Positions 8,716-17,462 of a stretch of DNA of 64,000 nt are shown one piece after another. Source of the stretch: JACQFZ01 sp045810625. GTDB lineage: Bacteria > Pseudomonadota > Gammaproteobacteria > Acidiferrobacterales > Sulfurifustaceae. The position numbers and the translations under genes are program-made. The notes below the pieces were generated by a model. The model saw nothing but the letters and a program-made list of their open reading frames with translations. It had not been told where the DNA came from and made no database searches. The first letter of the stretch is position 1; each line of letters opens with the position of its first letter. Location of the stretch: NCBI GenBank assembly GCA_045810625.1, contig JBJMVQ010000069.1:1-64000 (forward strand). The letters are read 5' to 3'.

Positions 8716-9375
8716 ATGAGCGCCGTGCTATTTTTCGCGGCGTCTCTGGCTGCCGCTGGTGTTTCGGCTTCGACTGACGATGCTGGCAACCAGCCGCATT
8801 CGCTGAGCCTAAGCCACCGGAATTTCACGCTCGACTACGGCTCGGGGCGCGTAGATACGAAAGTCGCCGACATAACTCTCATCTTCGACGGTCATCACGG
8901 AGAGCGTTGGCGATCGAATATTTTCGGCGGTCTGTCGTACTTGACCCAAACCGACAACCCATCGACCGGCGGATTGTACGCGTCCGGAATTCATGCGGGC
9001 GCCTCCGCCGACGTCTATCTCGTGAAGTCAACGCACTTCGATGTATTCCTCCATACCGCTTTGCTTTTCCGGGAGCTCGACCCCGACGATGGTAGGCAAC
9101 GCGTCACGATCGAAACGACGGAGCTGGACGCGCGCGTCGGTGCGAGCACCACGCTCGGCAACGTCCGCGCTTACGCTGGAAGGCGCTACGGCCGTATCGA
9201 GGGCGAGCAGCGCGTGAGCGGTACGACCAACGAAACTCGTGACTTTCATGAAACGCGGCGTACCGGCAACTTTGCCGGACTCGAGCTGCCGGTGCAGGGG
9301 AGAAACTACGTCGGGGTAATGGCGGAAAGCGGTGTTGACCGCAACATTGCGGTTTACTACGGGCGAATGTTCTAA
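8716..9375 (+). CDS. Putative outer-membrane beta-barrel protein, copy 2
   Basis: The 219-aa protein is a paralogue of the preceding gene, roughly half identical by eye. Shared blocks include LDYGxxxVDT, TQTDNPSTGG versus SQTNNPATAG, RVTIxTxExDARVGA and the closing YYGRMF. A signal peptide (MSAVLFFAASLAAAGVSAS) supports ATG 8716; a GTG six nt upstream is possible. A 284-nt AT-richer gap containing TATA-like strings (ttatatcg, gctataaat) separates it from copy 1, so it may have its own promoter. It converges on fimV with only 14 nt between stops. Confidence 0.78.
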   Translation: MSAVLFFAASLAAAGVSASTDDAGNQPHSLSLSHRNFTLDYGSGRVDTKVADITLIFDGHHGERWRSNIFGGLSYLTQTDNPSTGGLYASGIHAGASADVYLVKSTHFDVFLHTALLFRELDPDDGRQRVTIETTELDARVGASTTLGNVRAYAGRRYGRIEGEQRVSGTTNETRDFHETRRTGNFAGLELPVQGRNYVGVMAESGVDRNIAVYYGRMF

Positions 9376-9389
9376 CGACGCTTAACTGC

Positions 9390-12269
9390 TCAAGCGATCT
9401 GGGCGGCCAGCTCCGCTGCCTGCTTCTTCTGTTGGTCGTTGCCCTCAGCCAGTACCTCGTCGAGGATGCTGCGCGCGCCTTCGGAATCGCCCATATCGAT
9501 GTACGCTTTCGCGAGGTCGAGCTTGGTCGCCGTCTCGTCCCAATGCGTGTCGGCGCCGTTGCCGCCGCTCGAGCCAGCGTCCGCTTCATTTGCCGGAGCA
9601 GCCACGGCGGAATCGACCTCGAACTTGACCTCGTCGTCCGCTGCAGCGGGCGCCGCCGCGGCATCTTTGCCCGGATCGAAGTCGATGGCGCTGTTGTCCG
9701 CGGACTCGAAGTTCACGCTCCCGAAATCGAGCCCGTCCGATGCTTCGCCGGCCGGCTTTTCCGCCGCGCCGCCAATTTCGGGTGCGTTCACGTCGAAATC
9801 GAGGCTCGGTTCCGCCGCCCCACGGCTTGCCGCCGGCGGAGCCGAAACGTCGAAATCAAAATCGATCGAGCCGGAATTCTCGACGACCTGCGTAGCGGCG
9901 ACCGCGGCACCGGCGCCAACGGCGGCAGCCACGCCCCCGACCGACGCCATTCCCTGCGCGACCGCGCGGTCCGCGGCTCGTCGCGCCGGCGCGCCGCCAC
10001 GGAACAACGGATTGTCGGGACTGATCTTCTTGCCCATCTCCTCGACTTTTTCCCAAACCTTGCCGCCGCCGCGGCCGCCCTGGGCGGCGTAGACTTCCTC
10101 GGCGAGCGTCTCGAACGCGCTGGCGTCATTGCGCTGGTGGTAGATCTCGAGCAGCTTGAGCTTGAGCTCCTGCCGATCGGGGTTCTTGATGATCGCTTCC
10201 TTGAGGATTTCTTCGGCGGTTTCGTCACGCCCGTAGGCCAAGTACACCTCGGCCTCGGCAACCGGATCGACTTCGTCCGTATGGACTTGCCCCATGCCGG
10301 ACTTGCTGAACTCGCTCAGAAACGACGTGTCGCCGCTGCTGACCGCCTGGCTCGTCGACTCGCTGGTGCTGGTGCTCGCCGTGGTCGACGTCGCCTCCGA
10401 GTTCGGAATCGCATCGGACGCCAGAATGCTTTCTTCGAATTCCGCGATCGACCGGCGGCGACGGCGCAGGTAGATAATCAGAATCAGGCCGCCCACGAGC
10501 GCCACCGCTCCGCCCACGACCGGCACGAGCGAGTCGCCAAAGTCGGCGAGCACCGAATCGATGAAATCCTTTTCCCCGGCCGGCGCGGCCGGTGCCGGTG
10601 CAGGCTTCTTCGTCACTCGTACCGGTTTGGTGGGTGCCGGCTGCGCGGGCTCCGCCGGTTTGGCCGGTGCCGCCGCCGGCGCGGGCGCGGGCGCCGGTGC
10701 TTCGCTCTTCGTTTCGGTTTTCGCCGTTTCCGGCTTCGCTTCAGGCTTGGCAGGTGCGGGCGCGGCGGCCGGTTTCGGCTCGGCCGGCTTCGCCGTCTGT
10801 CGCGCCAGTGACTGGTTCTCCAGCTCGATCAGCCGCTTCTCGTTCTTGATCTGCGAACGCACCTGCCCGACCTTCTCGGACAACTCGCGCGTTTCCATCT
10901 CTTTCGACTGCAGCGACTCTTCGAGCGTGGTTACCCTTTCGGCCAACGCAGTTTGTTCGCGTTTCTCGACGTCCTTCGCCGATTCGGTTTCCGCCGATTT
11001 CGCCGTTGCCCCTTTCTGTGCGTCGCCGGTCGCGCGCACCACCCTCAACAGTTCCTGTGCCGATTTGGTCGGCTTCTTCTCTGCGGGCGCTTCGGTGGTT
11101 TCTGTTTTCTCTGCCTGCGCCTCCGGCGCAGGAGCGGCTTTGCTGTCGGCTACCTTGAGCGTCTTGCTGCCTCCGGCGAGCTTCAGCTTGTACTCCTGCC
11201 AGGCGTCGTACTGCGCCCGGAACTCGCGCAGCGCCTCGCTCGACGGCGTCGCTTCGATTTCGTCGCGCTCGGGCAGCTTCAGTATCTTTCCAGCGCGCAG
11301 ATTGTTGACGTTATCGTGGAAGAAGGCGTCGCGATTGTTGTGGAAGATCGCGACCATTACCTGTTCCAGAGTCAGCTGCTTGTCCGTGCGCATCCGCTCC
11401 GCGATGCCCCAAAGCGTGTCGCCCGGGCGGACGTTGTATTCGGTCGCATTGGCCCACGTCCCCGTTGCCGGCAGAGCTTGCACCGTTCGGGTTTCCTCGC
11501 GCGGCTTCTCCTCCGCCGGCTGCGTGGGCGCACTGACCGTCACCTCTTTATCCGTCTCGGCCGCGGTCGCGTCTTTCGCCGGTTCCTTCGTCTCGCTGAG
11601 CAGCGGTTGCGACGGCGCCGCTCCCGCGGTCTGTTCGTGCTCTTCGGATGGCGCTCGCGCCGTTAACGGTTCCGGCACAAGAGCCGGGCTCGCTTGTGCC
11701 GTCTCCGTTTCCGCCGCTTGGTCCTGCGAGGGCGGCGGCACCGTTTCGACGAACTTGGAAGATTCCGGCTCCGCCGCCGGCGGCGCGGCGGACGGCGCTT
11801 CAATTGCTGGCGGCTTGCCGGCCATGTAAGCCGGCGGATCGATCAGCGCCGTGTACTCGCGAACGAGCCGCCCACTCGGCCACTCGAGCTGCAACAGCAT
11901 GTGCAGGAACGGCTCCTCGATCGCGGCGTCGCTCGTTACCTGGAGGTAGTAGCTACCGTCCGGGCGCTTCGAAACGTTGAACTTGAGCTGAGAGAGAAAC
12001 GGCAGGCGTTCCGCCCCGACCGCCTCGAACTCGGCGCGCGGCGCAACGGATACTTTTAAACCCCTCAGCTCGTTGTCGGCGATCGACGAAATGTCGATTT
12101 CCGCATTGAGCGGCTCGTTGAGAGCCGACTTGACCTTGAGCTTACCGAGCCCGAGCGAATAACCGGCGAGCGGAGATAACGCCAACGCAGCGCCCAGGAC
12201 CAGACCCGCCATACGCGCAAATCTTTGGGAGTGCACGATTTTTTTGGCGGAACTCAGGACATCCTCCAT
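9390..12269 (-). CDS. fimV: FimV/HubP-family polar organiser protein with LysM and TPR-like end
   Basis: FimV proteins sit at the inner membrane and cell pole, bind peptidoglycan, and promote type IV pilus assembly and polar localisation. The 959-aa product has a signal peptide and a conserved N-terminal domain (GLGKLKVKSALNEPLNAEID). A Pro/Ala-rich stretch follows, then a LysM domain (about residues 276-332, VRPGDTLWGIAERM). A coiled-coil segment lies near 415-490 and a single transmembrane helix near 578-600. A long acidic cytoplasmic region holds a TPR-like segment (VAEAEVYLAYGRDETAEEILKEAI, quoted only as family recognition). The C-terminal FimV motif begins about residue 918 (KLDLAKAYIDMGD). 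The asd-fimV order is typical of betaproteobacteria. A sigma-70 promoter lies at 12304-12332. Confidence 0.92.
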   Translation of the reverse strand: MEDVLSSAKKIVHSQRFARMAGLVLGAALALSPLAGYSLGLGKLKVKSALNEPLNAEIDISSIADNELRGLKVSVAPRAEFEAVGAERLPFLSQLKFNVSKRPDGSYYLQVTSDAAIEEPFLHMLLQLEWPSGRLVREYTALIDPPAYMAGKPPAIEAPSAAPPAAEPESSKFVETVPPPSQDQAAETETAQASPALVPEPLTARAPSEEHEQTAGAAPSQPLLSETKEPAKDATAAETDKEVTVSAPTQPAEEKPREETRTVQALPATGTWANATEYNVRPGDTLWGIAERMRTDKQLTLEQVMVAIFHNNRDAFFHDNVNNLRAGKILKLPERDEIEATPSSEALREFRAQYDAWQEYKLKLAGGSKTLKVADSKAAPAPEAQAEKTETTEAPAEKKPTKSAQELLRVVRATGDAQKGATAKSAETESAKDVEKREQTALAERVTTLEESLQSKEMETRELSEKVGQVRSQIKNEKRLIELENQSLARQTAKPAEPKPAAAPAPAKPEAKPETAKTETKSEAPAPAPAPAAAPAKPAEPAQPAPTKPVRVTKKPAPAPAAPAGEKDFIDSVLADFGDSLVPVVGGAVALVGGLILIIYLRRRRRSIAEFEESILASDAIPNSEATSTTASTSTSESTSQAVSSGDTSFLSEFSKSGMGQVHTDEVDPVAEAEVYLAYGRDETAEEILKEAIIKNPDRQELKLKLLEIYHQRNDASAFETLAEEVYAAQGGRGGGKVWEKVEEMGKKISPDNPLFRGGAPARRAADRAVAQGMASVGGVAAAVGAGAAVAATQVVENSGSIDFDFDVSAPPAASRGAAEPSLDFDVNAPEIGGAAEKPAGEASDGLDFGSVNFESADNSAIDFDPGKDAAAAPAAADDEVKFEVDSAVAAPANEADAGSSGGNGADTHWDETATKLDLAKAYIDMGDSEGARSILDEVLAEGNDQQKKQAAELAAQIA

Positions 12270-12303
12270 TTGTTCACTAATAGAGACCGAGGGTTACGTA
12301 GGT

Positions 12304-12332
12304 ATAATAGTAACCGCCTTTATTAATCTCAA
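12304..12332 (-). promoter_or_regulatory. Promoter of fimV
   Basis: On the minus strand TTGAGA (12327-12332), a 17-nt spacer and TATTAT (12304-12309) form a good sigma-70 promoter. It lies 35 nt upstream of the fimV ATG. A GGAGG-like ribosome binding site precedes the ATG directly. Confidence 0.65.
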
Positions 12333-12483
12333 CTAAAACGCGGCTAAGAAGGCCATTTCTTCCGAAAATCCCCGCCGGTTGGACTTGAGACCCGGCCCGC
12401 CGGATTGGCGCTGACTGGGAGGACGATGTGTCGCCGGTCCCTGGATTGGACCTCTAGCAGTCGTTCAACAATCGAATAGAAGC

Positions 12484-12540
12484 GCCGGTCCTGCTTCTAG
12501 AGTCGGTCTTTCTTCTATAGTCCTTCTTTGCAGGACCGGC
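12484..12540. repeat. Perfect 11-bp inverted repeat between asd and fimV
   Basis: The arms gccggtcctgc (12484-12494) and gcaggaccggc (12530-12540) are exactly complementary around a 35-nt pyrimidine-rich spacer. The spacer contains repeated ttct/cttct strings. The structure begins 30 nt past the asd stop. No T-run follows on either strand, so a classical terminator is doubtful. It could be a 3' mRNA structure of asd or a protein-binding site upstream of fimV. Confidence 0.6.
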
Positions 12541-12569
12541 AACTTAAGGCTGAACAGCCCAGGAAATAG

Positions 12570-13682
12570 CTAGCGCTCGAGGAGGATGCGTAACATGCGC
12601 CGCAGTGGCTCCGCCGCGCCCCACAGCAGCTGGTCGCCGACGGTAAAAGCGCCGAGGTAGAGATTTCCCATCGGTAGCTTGCGCAGCCGGCCCACGGGCA
12701 CCCGCAACGAACCCGTCACCGCGGCCGGCGTCAGCTGCTTGATCGACGCGTCGCGCTCGTTCGGGACCACGTGTACCCAATCGTTGGCGGTCGCAAGTAT
12801 CGTGCGGATCTCGTCGAGGGGCACGTCCCGGGTGAGCTTGATGGTGAGCGCCTGACTGTGGCAGCGCATGGCCCCGATACGGACGCAGACGCCGTCCACC
12901 GGGATCGGGTTCGCGGACCGGCCGAGAATCTTGTTCGCCTCCGCCATCCCTTTCCATTCTTCACGGCTCTGGCCGTTCCCGAGGTCCTTGTCGATCCAGG
13001 GGATGAGGCTACCCGCCAGCGGCACGCCGAAGTGTTCGACCGGGAACGCAGCGCTTCGCAACTCGGCCGCGACGGCACGGTCGATGTCGAGAATCGCCGA
13101 AGCCGGATCGCGCAGCAGTTGCGCGGCAGCCGCGTGCGCGGCGCCCATCTGCTGCAACAGCTCGCGCATGTGCTGAGCGCCGGCGCCGGATGCGGCCTGG
13201 TAGGTCATCGCCGTCATCCACTCCACCAGCCCATGCTTGAACAGGCCGCCGAGGGCCATCAGCATCAACGACACCGTACAGTTGCCGCCAATGTAGTTGC
13301 GCACTCCTCGCGCCAGCGCGTCCTTGATGACGTCTAGATTCACCGGGTCGAGGATGATGACTGCGTCGTCCTGCATCCGCAGCGTCGACGCGGCGTCGAT
13401 CCAGTAACCCTTCCAGCCGGCGGCGCGCAGCTTCGGGAAAATTTCGGTCGTGTAGTCGCCGCCCTGACAGGTAATGATGACGTCGAGCTTCTCGAGCTCG
13501 TCGATGTTCTTCGCGTCCTTGAGCGGCGGCGCATCTTTGCCGATCCGCGGACCGGCTCCGCCCAGCTGTGACGTCGTAAAGAACACGGGCTCGATCAGGT
13601 CGAAGTCGCGCTCCGCCTGCATACGCTCCATCAGGACGGAACCCACCATCCCGCGCCAACCCACCAAACCTACCCGCTTCAT
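12570..13682 (-). CDS. asd: Aspartate-semialdehyde dehydrogenase
   Basis: Asd reduces aspartyl phosphate to aspartate semialdehyde, the branch point to lysine/diaminopimelate, threonine and methionine. The 370-aa protein has the NADP-binding start VGLVGWRGMVGSVLMERM. The active-site cysteine is in GGNCTVSLML (about residue 135), and the substrate-binding histidine region is RIGAMRCHSQALTIKL. Length and motifs fit the Gram-negative Asd type. It ends the leu-asd gene group on the minus strand but is separated from leuB by a 209-nt gap holding dispersed repeats. Confidence 0.96.
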   Translation of the reverse strand: MKRVGLVGWRGMVGSVLMERMQAERDFDLIEPVFFTTSQLGGAGPRIGKDAPPLKDAKNIDELEKLDVIITCQGGDYTTEIFPKLRAAGWKGYWIDAASTLRMQDDAVIILDPVNLDVIKDALARGVRNYIGGNCTVSLMLMALGGLFKHGLVEWMTAMTYQAASGAGAQHMRELLQQMGAAHAAAAQLLRDPASAILDIDRAVAAELRSAAFPVEHFGVPLAGSLIPWIDKDLGNGQSREEWKGMAEANKILGRSANPIPVDGVCVRIGAMRCHSQALTIKLTRDVPLDEIRTILATANDWVHVVPNERDASIKQLTPAAVTGSLRVPVGRLRKLPMGNLYLGAFTVGDQLLWGAAEPLRRMLRILLER

Positions 13683-13713
13683 CGTCTCACCTGTAAGAAA
13701 TTATCTACCGCCA

Positions 13714-13871
13714 ACCAACGCGAAGAACGCGAAGGTTTTCTTCTAATGAAACTCTGAAATATTCGTTTTAACCGCAAAGGACGCGGAGGACGCAGAACAA
13801 GAAAACCATTGCGTCCTTGGCGGTTAGACAATAATAAATCAGATCTTCCCAAATCCGCGTCCTTTGCGGTT
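13714..13871. repeat. Cluster of dispersed GCGTCCTTTGCGGTT-type repeats
   Basis: Inside the leuB-asd gap are two exact inverted arms, aaccgcaaaggacgcgga (13770-13787) and tccgcgtcctttgcggtt (13854-13871). A third related unit lies between them (gcgtccttggcggtt, 13811-13825), with a weaker unit (cgcgaagaacgcgaagg) at the left. The same word family recurs at 28041-28212. The local base composition is AT-richer than the flanking genes. This looks like a small intergenic repeat family and not a transposon. Confidence 0.75.
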
Positions 13872-13891
13872 CGATCACATATCAACGCCGA

Positions 13892-14965
13892 TCACAACGC
13901 GCCGACCACGGCATCGCCCATCTGCGCCGTGCCGATCCGCGTCGTGCCTTCCGTATAGATATCGCCCGTGCGCAAGCCGCGCTCCAAAGCTGCCGCGACC
14001 GCGCGCTCGATCCTTCCGGCCAGCTCCGGCTCGTTGAAGCTGTAGCGCAGCATCATGGCGACCGAGAGGATCGTCGCCAGCGGATTCGCCACGCCCTTGC
14101 CGGCGATGTCCGGGGCCGAACCGTGAATCGGCTCGTACATCCCCTTGTTCGCCGCATCGAGCGACGCCGACGGCAGCATACCGATGGAACCGGTCAGCAT
14201 CGCGGCTTCGTCGGAGAGAATATCGCCGAACAGGTTGCCCGTCACGATCACGTCGAACTGCCGCGGCGTGCGCACGAGCTGCATCGCTGCGTTGTCGACG
14301 AGCATGTGCGACAGGCTCACGTCGGGATAATCCTTCGCGACACGGGTCACGACCTCGCGCCACAATCCCGAAACCTCGAGCACATTCGACTTGTCGACCG
14401 AGCAGAGCTTCTTGCCGCGCTTGCGCGCCGCCTCGAACGCCACCCGCGCCACACGCTCGATCTCGTGCTCGGCGTAGAGCATGTTGTTGAACGCCTGACG
14501 CTCGCCGTTCGGCAACTGCCGCACTCCACGCGGCTCGCCAAAATAAATGTCACCGGTCAGCTCCCGCACGATCAGTATATCGAGACCGGCGACCACGTCG
14601 GGCTTGAGCGACGAGGCGCCCGCGAGCGACGGATAGAGGATCGCCGGACGCAGGTTGGCGAAGAGCTTGAGCTCAGAACGCAGCGCAAGCAGCGCTTTCT
14701 CCGGCCGCACCTCGCGCGGAAGCGTGTCGTATCTCGGTCCCCCGACCGCGCCGAGCAGCACCGCATCCGCCTGCTGCGCCAGCCGCAACGTCGACTCGGG
14801 CAGCGGCCGCCCGTGTTGATCGTAGGCAGTGCCCCCGACGGGCGCCGGCTCCAACTCCACCTTCAATCCAAAGTCGCGCCGCAGACGTTCGATGACCTTA
14901 ACTGCTTCACCGACGACCTCCGGCCCAATGCCGTCGCCCGGCAAAACCGCTACTTTCTTTGTCAT
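13892..14965 (-). CDS. leuB: 3-isopropylmalate dehydrogenase
   Basis: LeuB oxidatively decarboxylates 3-isopropylmalate with NAD in leucine synthesis. The 357-aa protein begins VAVLPGDGIGPEVVGEA and contains LLGAVGGPRYD and SVDKSNVLEVSGLW. It also has the Mg/substrate segment MLVDNAAMQL and the NAD-binding GSAPDIAGKGVANP. The ATG at 14965 has a GGAGGAA ribosome binding site four nt upstream. It overlaps by 3 nt the stop of the VOC gene, so translation is probably coupled. Confidence 0.96.
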   Translation of the reverse strand: MTKKVAVLPGDGIGPEVVGEAVKVIERLRRDFGLKVELEPAPVGGTAYDQHGRPLPESTLRLAQQADAVLLGAVGGPRYDTLPREVRPEKALLALRSELKLFANLRPAILYPSLAGASSLKPDVVAGLDILIVRELTGDIYFGEPRGVRQLPNGERQAFNNMLYAEHEIERVARVAFEAARKRGKKLCSVDKSNVLEVSGLWREVVTRVAKDYPDVSLSHMLVDNAAMQLVRTPRQFDVIVTGNLFGDILSDEAAMLTGSIGMLPSASLDAANKGMYEPIHGSAPDIAGKGVANPLATILSVAMMLRYSFNEPELAGRIERAVAAALERGLRTGDIYTEGTTRIGTAQMGDAVVGAL

Positions 14966-15300
14966 GGGTTCCTCCCTGATTGCTCGCGCGGAACGTTCGC
15001 CGCCGGCCACAATCGGCGAATTTCCTCCGCTTGTGCCTCCGCGTTGAAGCGTTCCCACGCGAGCCCGTTGCCATCCTGCTCGACTACGAAACCGGCCGCG
15101 TCGCTATCTTCCCAGCCGACATGGCGCAACGTGCCCGGCTTCTCGCCGGAACGACGGATCGAGAAGTTGAGCGACGCTGTGCGCCACAGCGCGTATTCCC
15201 CCGGAACCACGACTTGCGGCGGCGCCGACAACCTGTCCGTGTATTCTGCGATCGACCGCTCAACGTCCGCGACGCCGAGCGCGAGATGAAATCGCTTCAT
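14962..15300 (-). CDS. Glyoxalase/VOC-superfamily protein inside the leucine operon
   Basis: The 112-aa protein begins MKRFHLALGVADVERSIAEYTDRLS, the beta-alpha-beta start of VOC (glyoxalase/bleomycin-resistance) proteins. It continues through a FSIRRSGEKPGTLRHVGWE strand and a VVEQDGNG segment. It is about the size of a single VOC module. Its ATG overlaps the leuD stop (15297-15300) and its stop overlaps the leuB ATG (14962-14965). Ribosomes could therefore pass from leuD through it to leuB. The biochemical role is unknown. The metal ligands of glyoxalase I are not all obvious. Confidence 0.8.
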   Translation of the reverse strand: MKRFHLALGVADVERSIAEYTDRLSAPPQVVVPGEYALWRTASLNFSIRRSGEKPGTLRHVGWEDSDAAGFVVEQDGNGLAWERFNAEAQAEEIRRLWPAANVPREQSGRNP

Positions 15301-15950
15301 CCGGCGCCCCCCGACTGAAACAGCCAAGGCGCTTCGACGCGGCGCCGCGCTTCGTACGCGCGGATCTCCTCGACGTGTTGCAGCGTCAAGCCGATATCAT
15401 CGAGCCCGTGCAACAGACAATGCTTGCGGAACGCGTCGATCTCGAAGCGAAAGGCCGTGCCGTCCGGCGTCGTCACCGTCTGCGACGCGAGATCGACCGC
15501 GAGCCGATAACCGGGCGTCGCGAGCGTCTCCCGGAACAGCCGTTCGACGACTTCCGACGGCAGAACGATCGGGAGCAGGCCGTTCTTGAAACTGTTGTTA
15601 TAAAAGATATCGGCGTAGCTCGGCCCAACGAGGGCGCGAATCCCGTAATCGAGCAGCGCCCATGGCGCGTGCTCGCGTGAGCTGCCGCAGCCGAAGTTGT
15701 CGCGCACGAGGAGAATCTGTGCGCCCTGGTAACGCGGCTGATTGAGAATGAAATCCGGGTTGAGACGACGCTTGCTGTGATCCATCCCCGGCTCGCCTGG
15801 ATCGAGATAGCGCCAGTCATCGAACAGGCTCGGACCGAAGCCCGTGCGCTTGATCGACTTTAAATACTGCTTCGGGATGATGGCGTCGGTGTCGACGTTC
15901 GGCCGGTCGATCGGAGCGACGAGGCCGGTAAGCTTTTCAAATTTTTCCAT
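15297..15950 (-). CDS. leuD: 3-isopropylmalate dehydratase small subunit
   Basis: LeuD forms the swivelling domain of isopropylmalate isomerase with LeuC. The 217-aa protein begins MEKFEKLTGLVAPIDRPNVD. It has the conserved DTDAIIPKQYLK and the substrate-loop signature NFGCGSSREHAPWAL. ATG 15950 matches the family start, two nt past the leuC stop. A much longer upstream extension of the same frame overlaps leuC and is not used. Confidence 0.96.
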   Translation of the reverse strand: MEKFEKLTGLVAPIDRPNVDTDAIIPKQYLKSIKRTGFGPSLFDDWRYLDPGEPGMDHSKRRLNPDFILNQPRYQGAQILLVRDNFGCGSSREHAPWALLDYGIRALVGPSYADIFYNNSFKNGLLPIVLPSEVVERLFRETLATPGYRLAVDLASQTVTTPDGTAFRFEIDAFRKHCLLHGLDDIGLTLQHVEEIRAYEARRRVEAPWLFQSGGAG

Positions 15951-15952
15951 GG

Positions 15953-17353
15953 CTAGATCTCTCGTACATCGACGAAGTGACCCGCGATCGCGGCCGCCGC
16001 CGCCATCGCCGGGCTCACGAGGTGCGTACGGCCGCCCGCGCCCTGGCGGCCTTCGAAGTTCCGGTTCGACGTCGAGGCGCAACGCTCGCCCGCTTCCAGG
16101 CGATCCGCGTTCATCGCGAGACACATCGAGCAGCCCGGCTCGCGCCATTCGAAGCCCGCGTCTTTGAAAACGCGGTCGAGTCCTTCACGCTCCGCCTGCT
16201 GCTTCACCAGCCCCGATCCCGGCACGACGAGCGCAAGCTTGATGTTGCGCGCGACACGCCTGCCTTTGACGACCGCTGCCGCCGCGCGCAGGTCTTCGAT
16301 ACGCGAATTGGTGCACGAGCCGATGAAAACTTTGTCGAGCCGGATATCGCGAATCGACGTGCCGGGCGCGAGGCCCATGTACTTGAGCGCATTCTGCATC
16401 CCGATGCGCTTCATCGGATCCTTCTCTTTCTCCGGATTCGGCACGGTGTCGTCCACCGGTACCACCATTTCCGGAGACGTCCCCCAGGTCACCTGCGGCT
16501 TGATCTCGTGCCCATCCAACACGACCTCGCGATCGAATTTCGCACCTGGGTCGCTCTTCAGCGCCCGCCAGCTCTGCACCGCCCGTTCCCACAACTCGCC
16601 GTTCGGCGCGTACGGCCGGCCGCGGAAATACTCGATCGTCTTATCGTCGACGGCGATCATGCCCGCGCGTGCGCCCGCCTCTATCGCCATGTTACAGACC
16701 GTCATGCGCCCTTCGACCGACAGCGCTTCAATCGCCGCACCCGCAAACTCGATCGCGTAGCCGGTGCCGCCGGCCGTGCCGATACGACCGATGATGGCGA
16801 GCACGATGTCCTTCGCCGTCACGCCGCTCGCCACGGTCCCGTCGACCCGCACGCGCATGTTCTTGGCTTTTTTCATGATCAGGCACTGCGTCGCGAGGAC
16901 GTGCTCGACTTCGGAGGTGCCGATACCGAATGCGAGCGCGCCGAAGGCGCCGTGCGTCGAGGTATGCGAATCGCCGCAAACCACCGTCATGCCGGGAAGC
17001 GTCGCCCCCTGCTCCGGCCCGATCACGTGCACGATGCCCTGGCGCACGTCATCCATTCCGAATTCGACGATCCCGAAATCGCGGCAATTCTGATCGAGCG
17101 TTTCGACTTGCAAGCGCGACACCGGATCCACGATCCCGCGAGCTCGTTCCGTCGTCGGAACGTTGTGATCCGCGGTCGCAATATTGGCGTTCACCCGCCA
17201 CGGCTGACGGCCCGCCAGCTTCAGCCCTTCGAACGCCTGCGGGCTGGTGACTTCGTGCACGAGGTGCCGATCGATATAAATGAGGGTGGTGCCGTCGGGG
17301 TTGTCGCGCACGACGTGCGCGTCCCACAGCTTATCGTAAAGTGTTTGGGTCAT
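15953..17353 (-). CDS. leuC: 3-isopropylmalate dehydratase large subunit
   Basis: LeuC carries the 4Fe-4S cluster of isopropylmalate isomerase. The 466-aa protein shows VCGDSHTSTHGAFGALAFGIG and the cluster cysteines in GSCTNSRIEDLRA and CSMCLAMNADRL. It also has the catalytic segment VVPGSGLVKQQAE. It is the first gene of the leuC-leuD-VOC-leuB operon. A promoter lies at 17399-17427, and a divergent LysR gene starts 109 nt away. Confidence 0.97.
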   Translation of the reverse strand: MTQTLYDKLWDAHVVRDNPDGTTLIYIDRHLVHEVTSPQAFEGLKLAGRQPWRVNANIATADHNVPTTERARGIVDPVSRLQVETLDQNCRDFGIVEFGMDDVRQGIVHVIGPEQGATLPGMTVVCGDSHTSTHGAFGALAFGIGTSEVEHVLATQCLIMKKAKNMRVRVDGTVASGVTAKDIVLAIIGRIGTAGGTGYAIEFAGAAIEALSVEGRMTVCNMAIEAGARAGMIAVDDKTIEYFRGRPYAPNGELWERAVQSWRALKSDPGAKFDREVVLDGHEIKPQVTWGTSPEMVVPVDDTVPNPEKEKDPMKRIGMQNALKYMGLAPGTSIRDIRLDKVFIGSCTNSRIEDLRAAAAVVKGRRVARNIKLALVVPGSGLVKQQAEREGLDRVFKDAGFEWREPGCSMCLAMNADRLEAGERCASTSNRNFEGRQGAGGRTHLVSPAMAAAAAIAGHFVDVREI

Positions 17354-17398
17354 CGGTTGGTTCTCCGTCCCTGGAGTCTCTGGTTGCTGATTGTGCCC

Positions 17399-17427
17399 AT
17401 CTTAGGCACAGGCTATAAATAACTCAA
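17399..17427 (-). promoter_or_regulatory. Promoter of the leuC operon
   Basis: On the minus strand TTGAGT (17422-17427), a 17-nt spacer and TAAGAT (17399-17404) form a sigma-70 promoter about 45 nt upstream of leuC. The 109-nt divergent region also serves the LysR gene. The AT-rich stretch at 17420-17455 is a plausible LysR binding region. This is inferred from position; no exact T-N11-A dyad stands out. Confidence 0.6.
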
Positions 17428-17462
17428 ATTCATCTTTTACATAGATTCGATTCTCATCGGTT

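Noticed and set aside
14123..17422. Long plus-strand frames opposite leuB, leuD and leuC
   Set aside because: They are rich in Arg and His, show no family motif, and mirror well-supported leucine genes.
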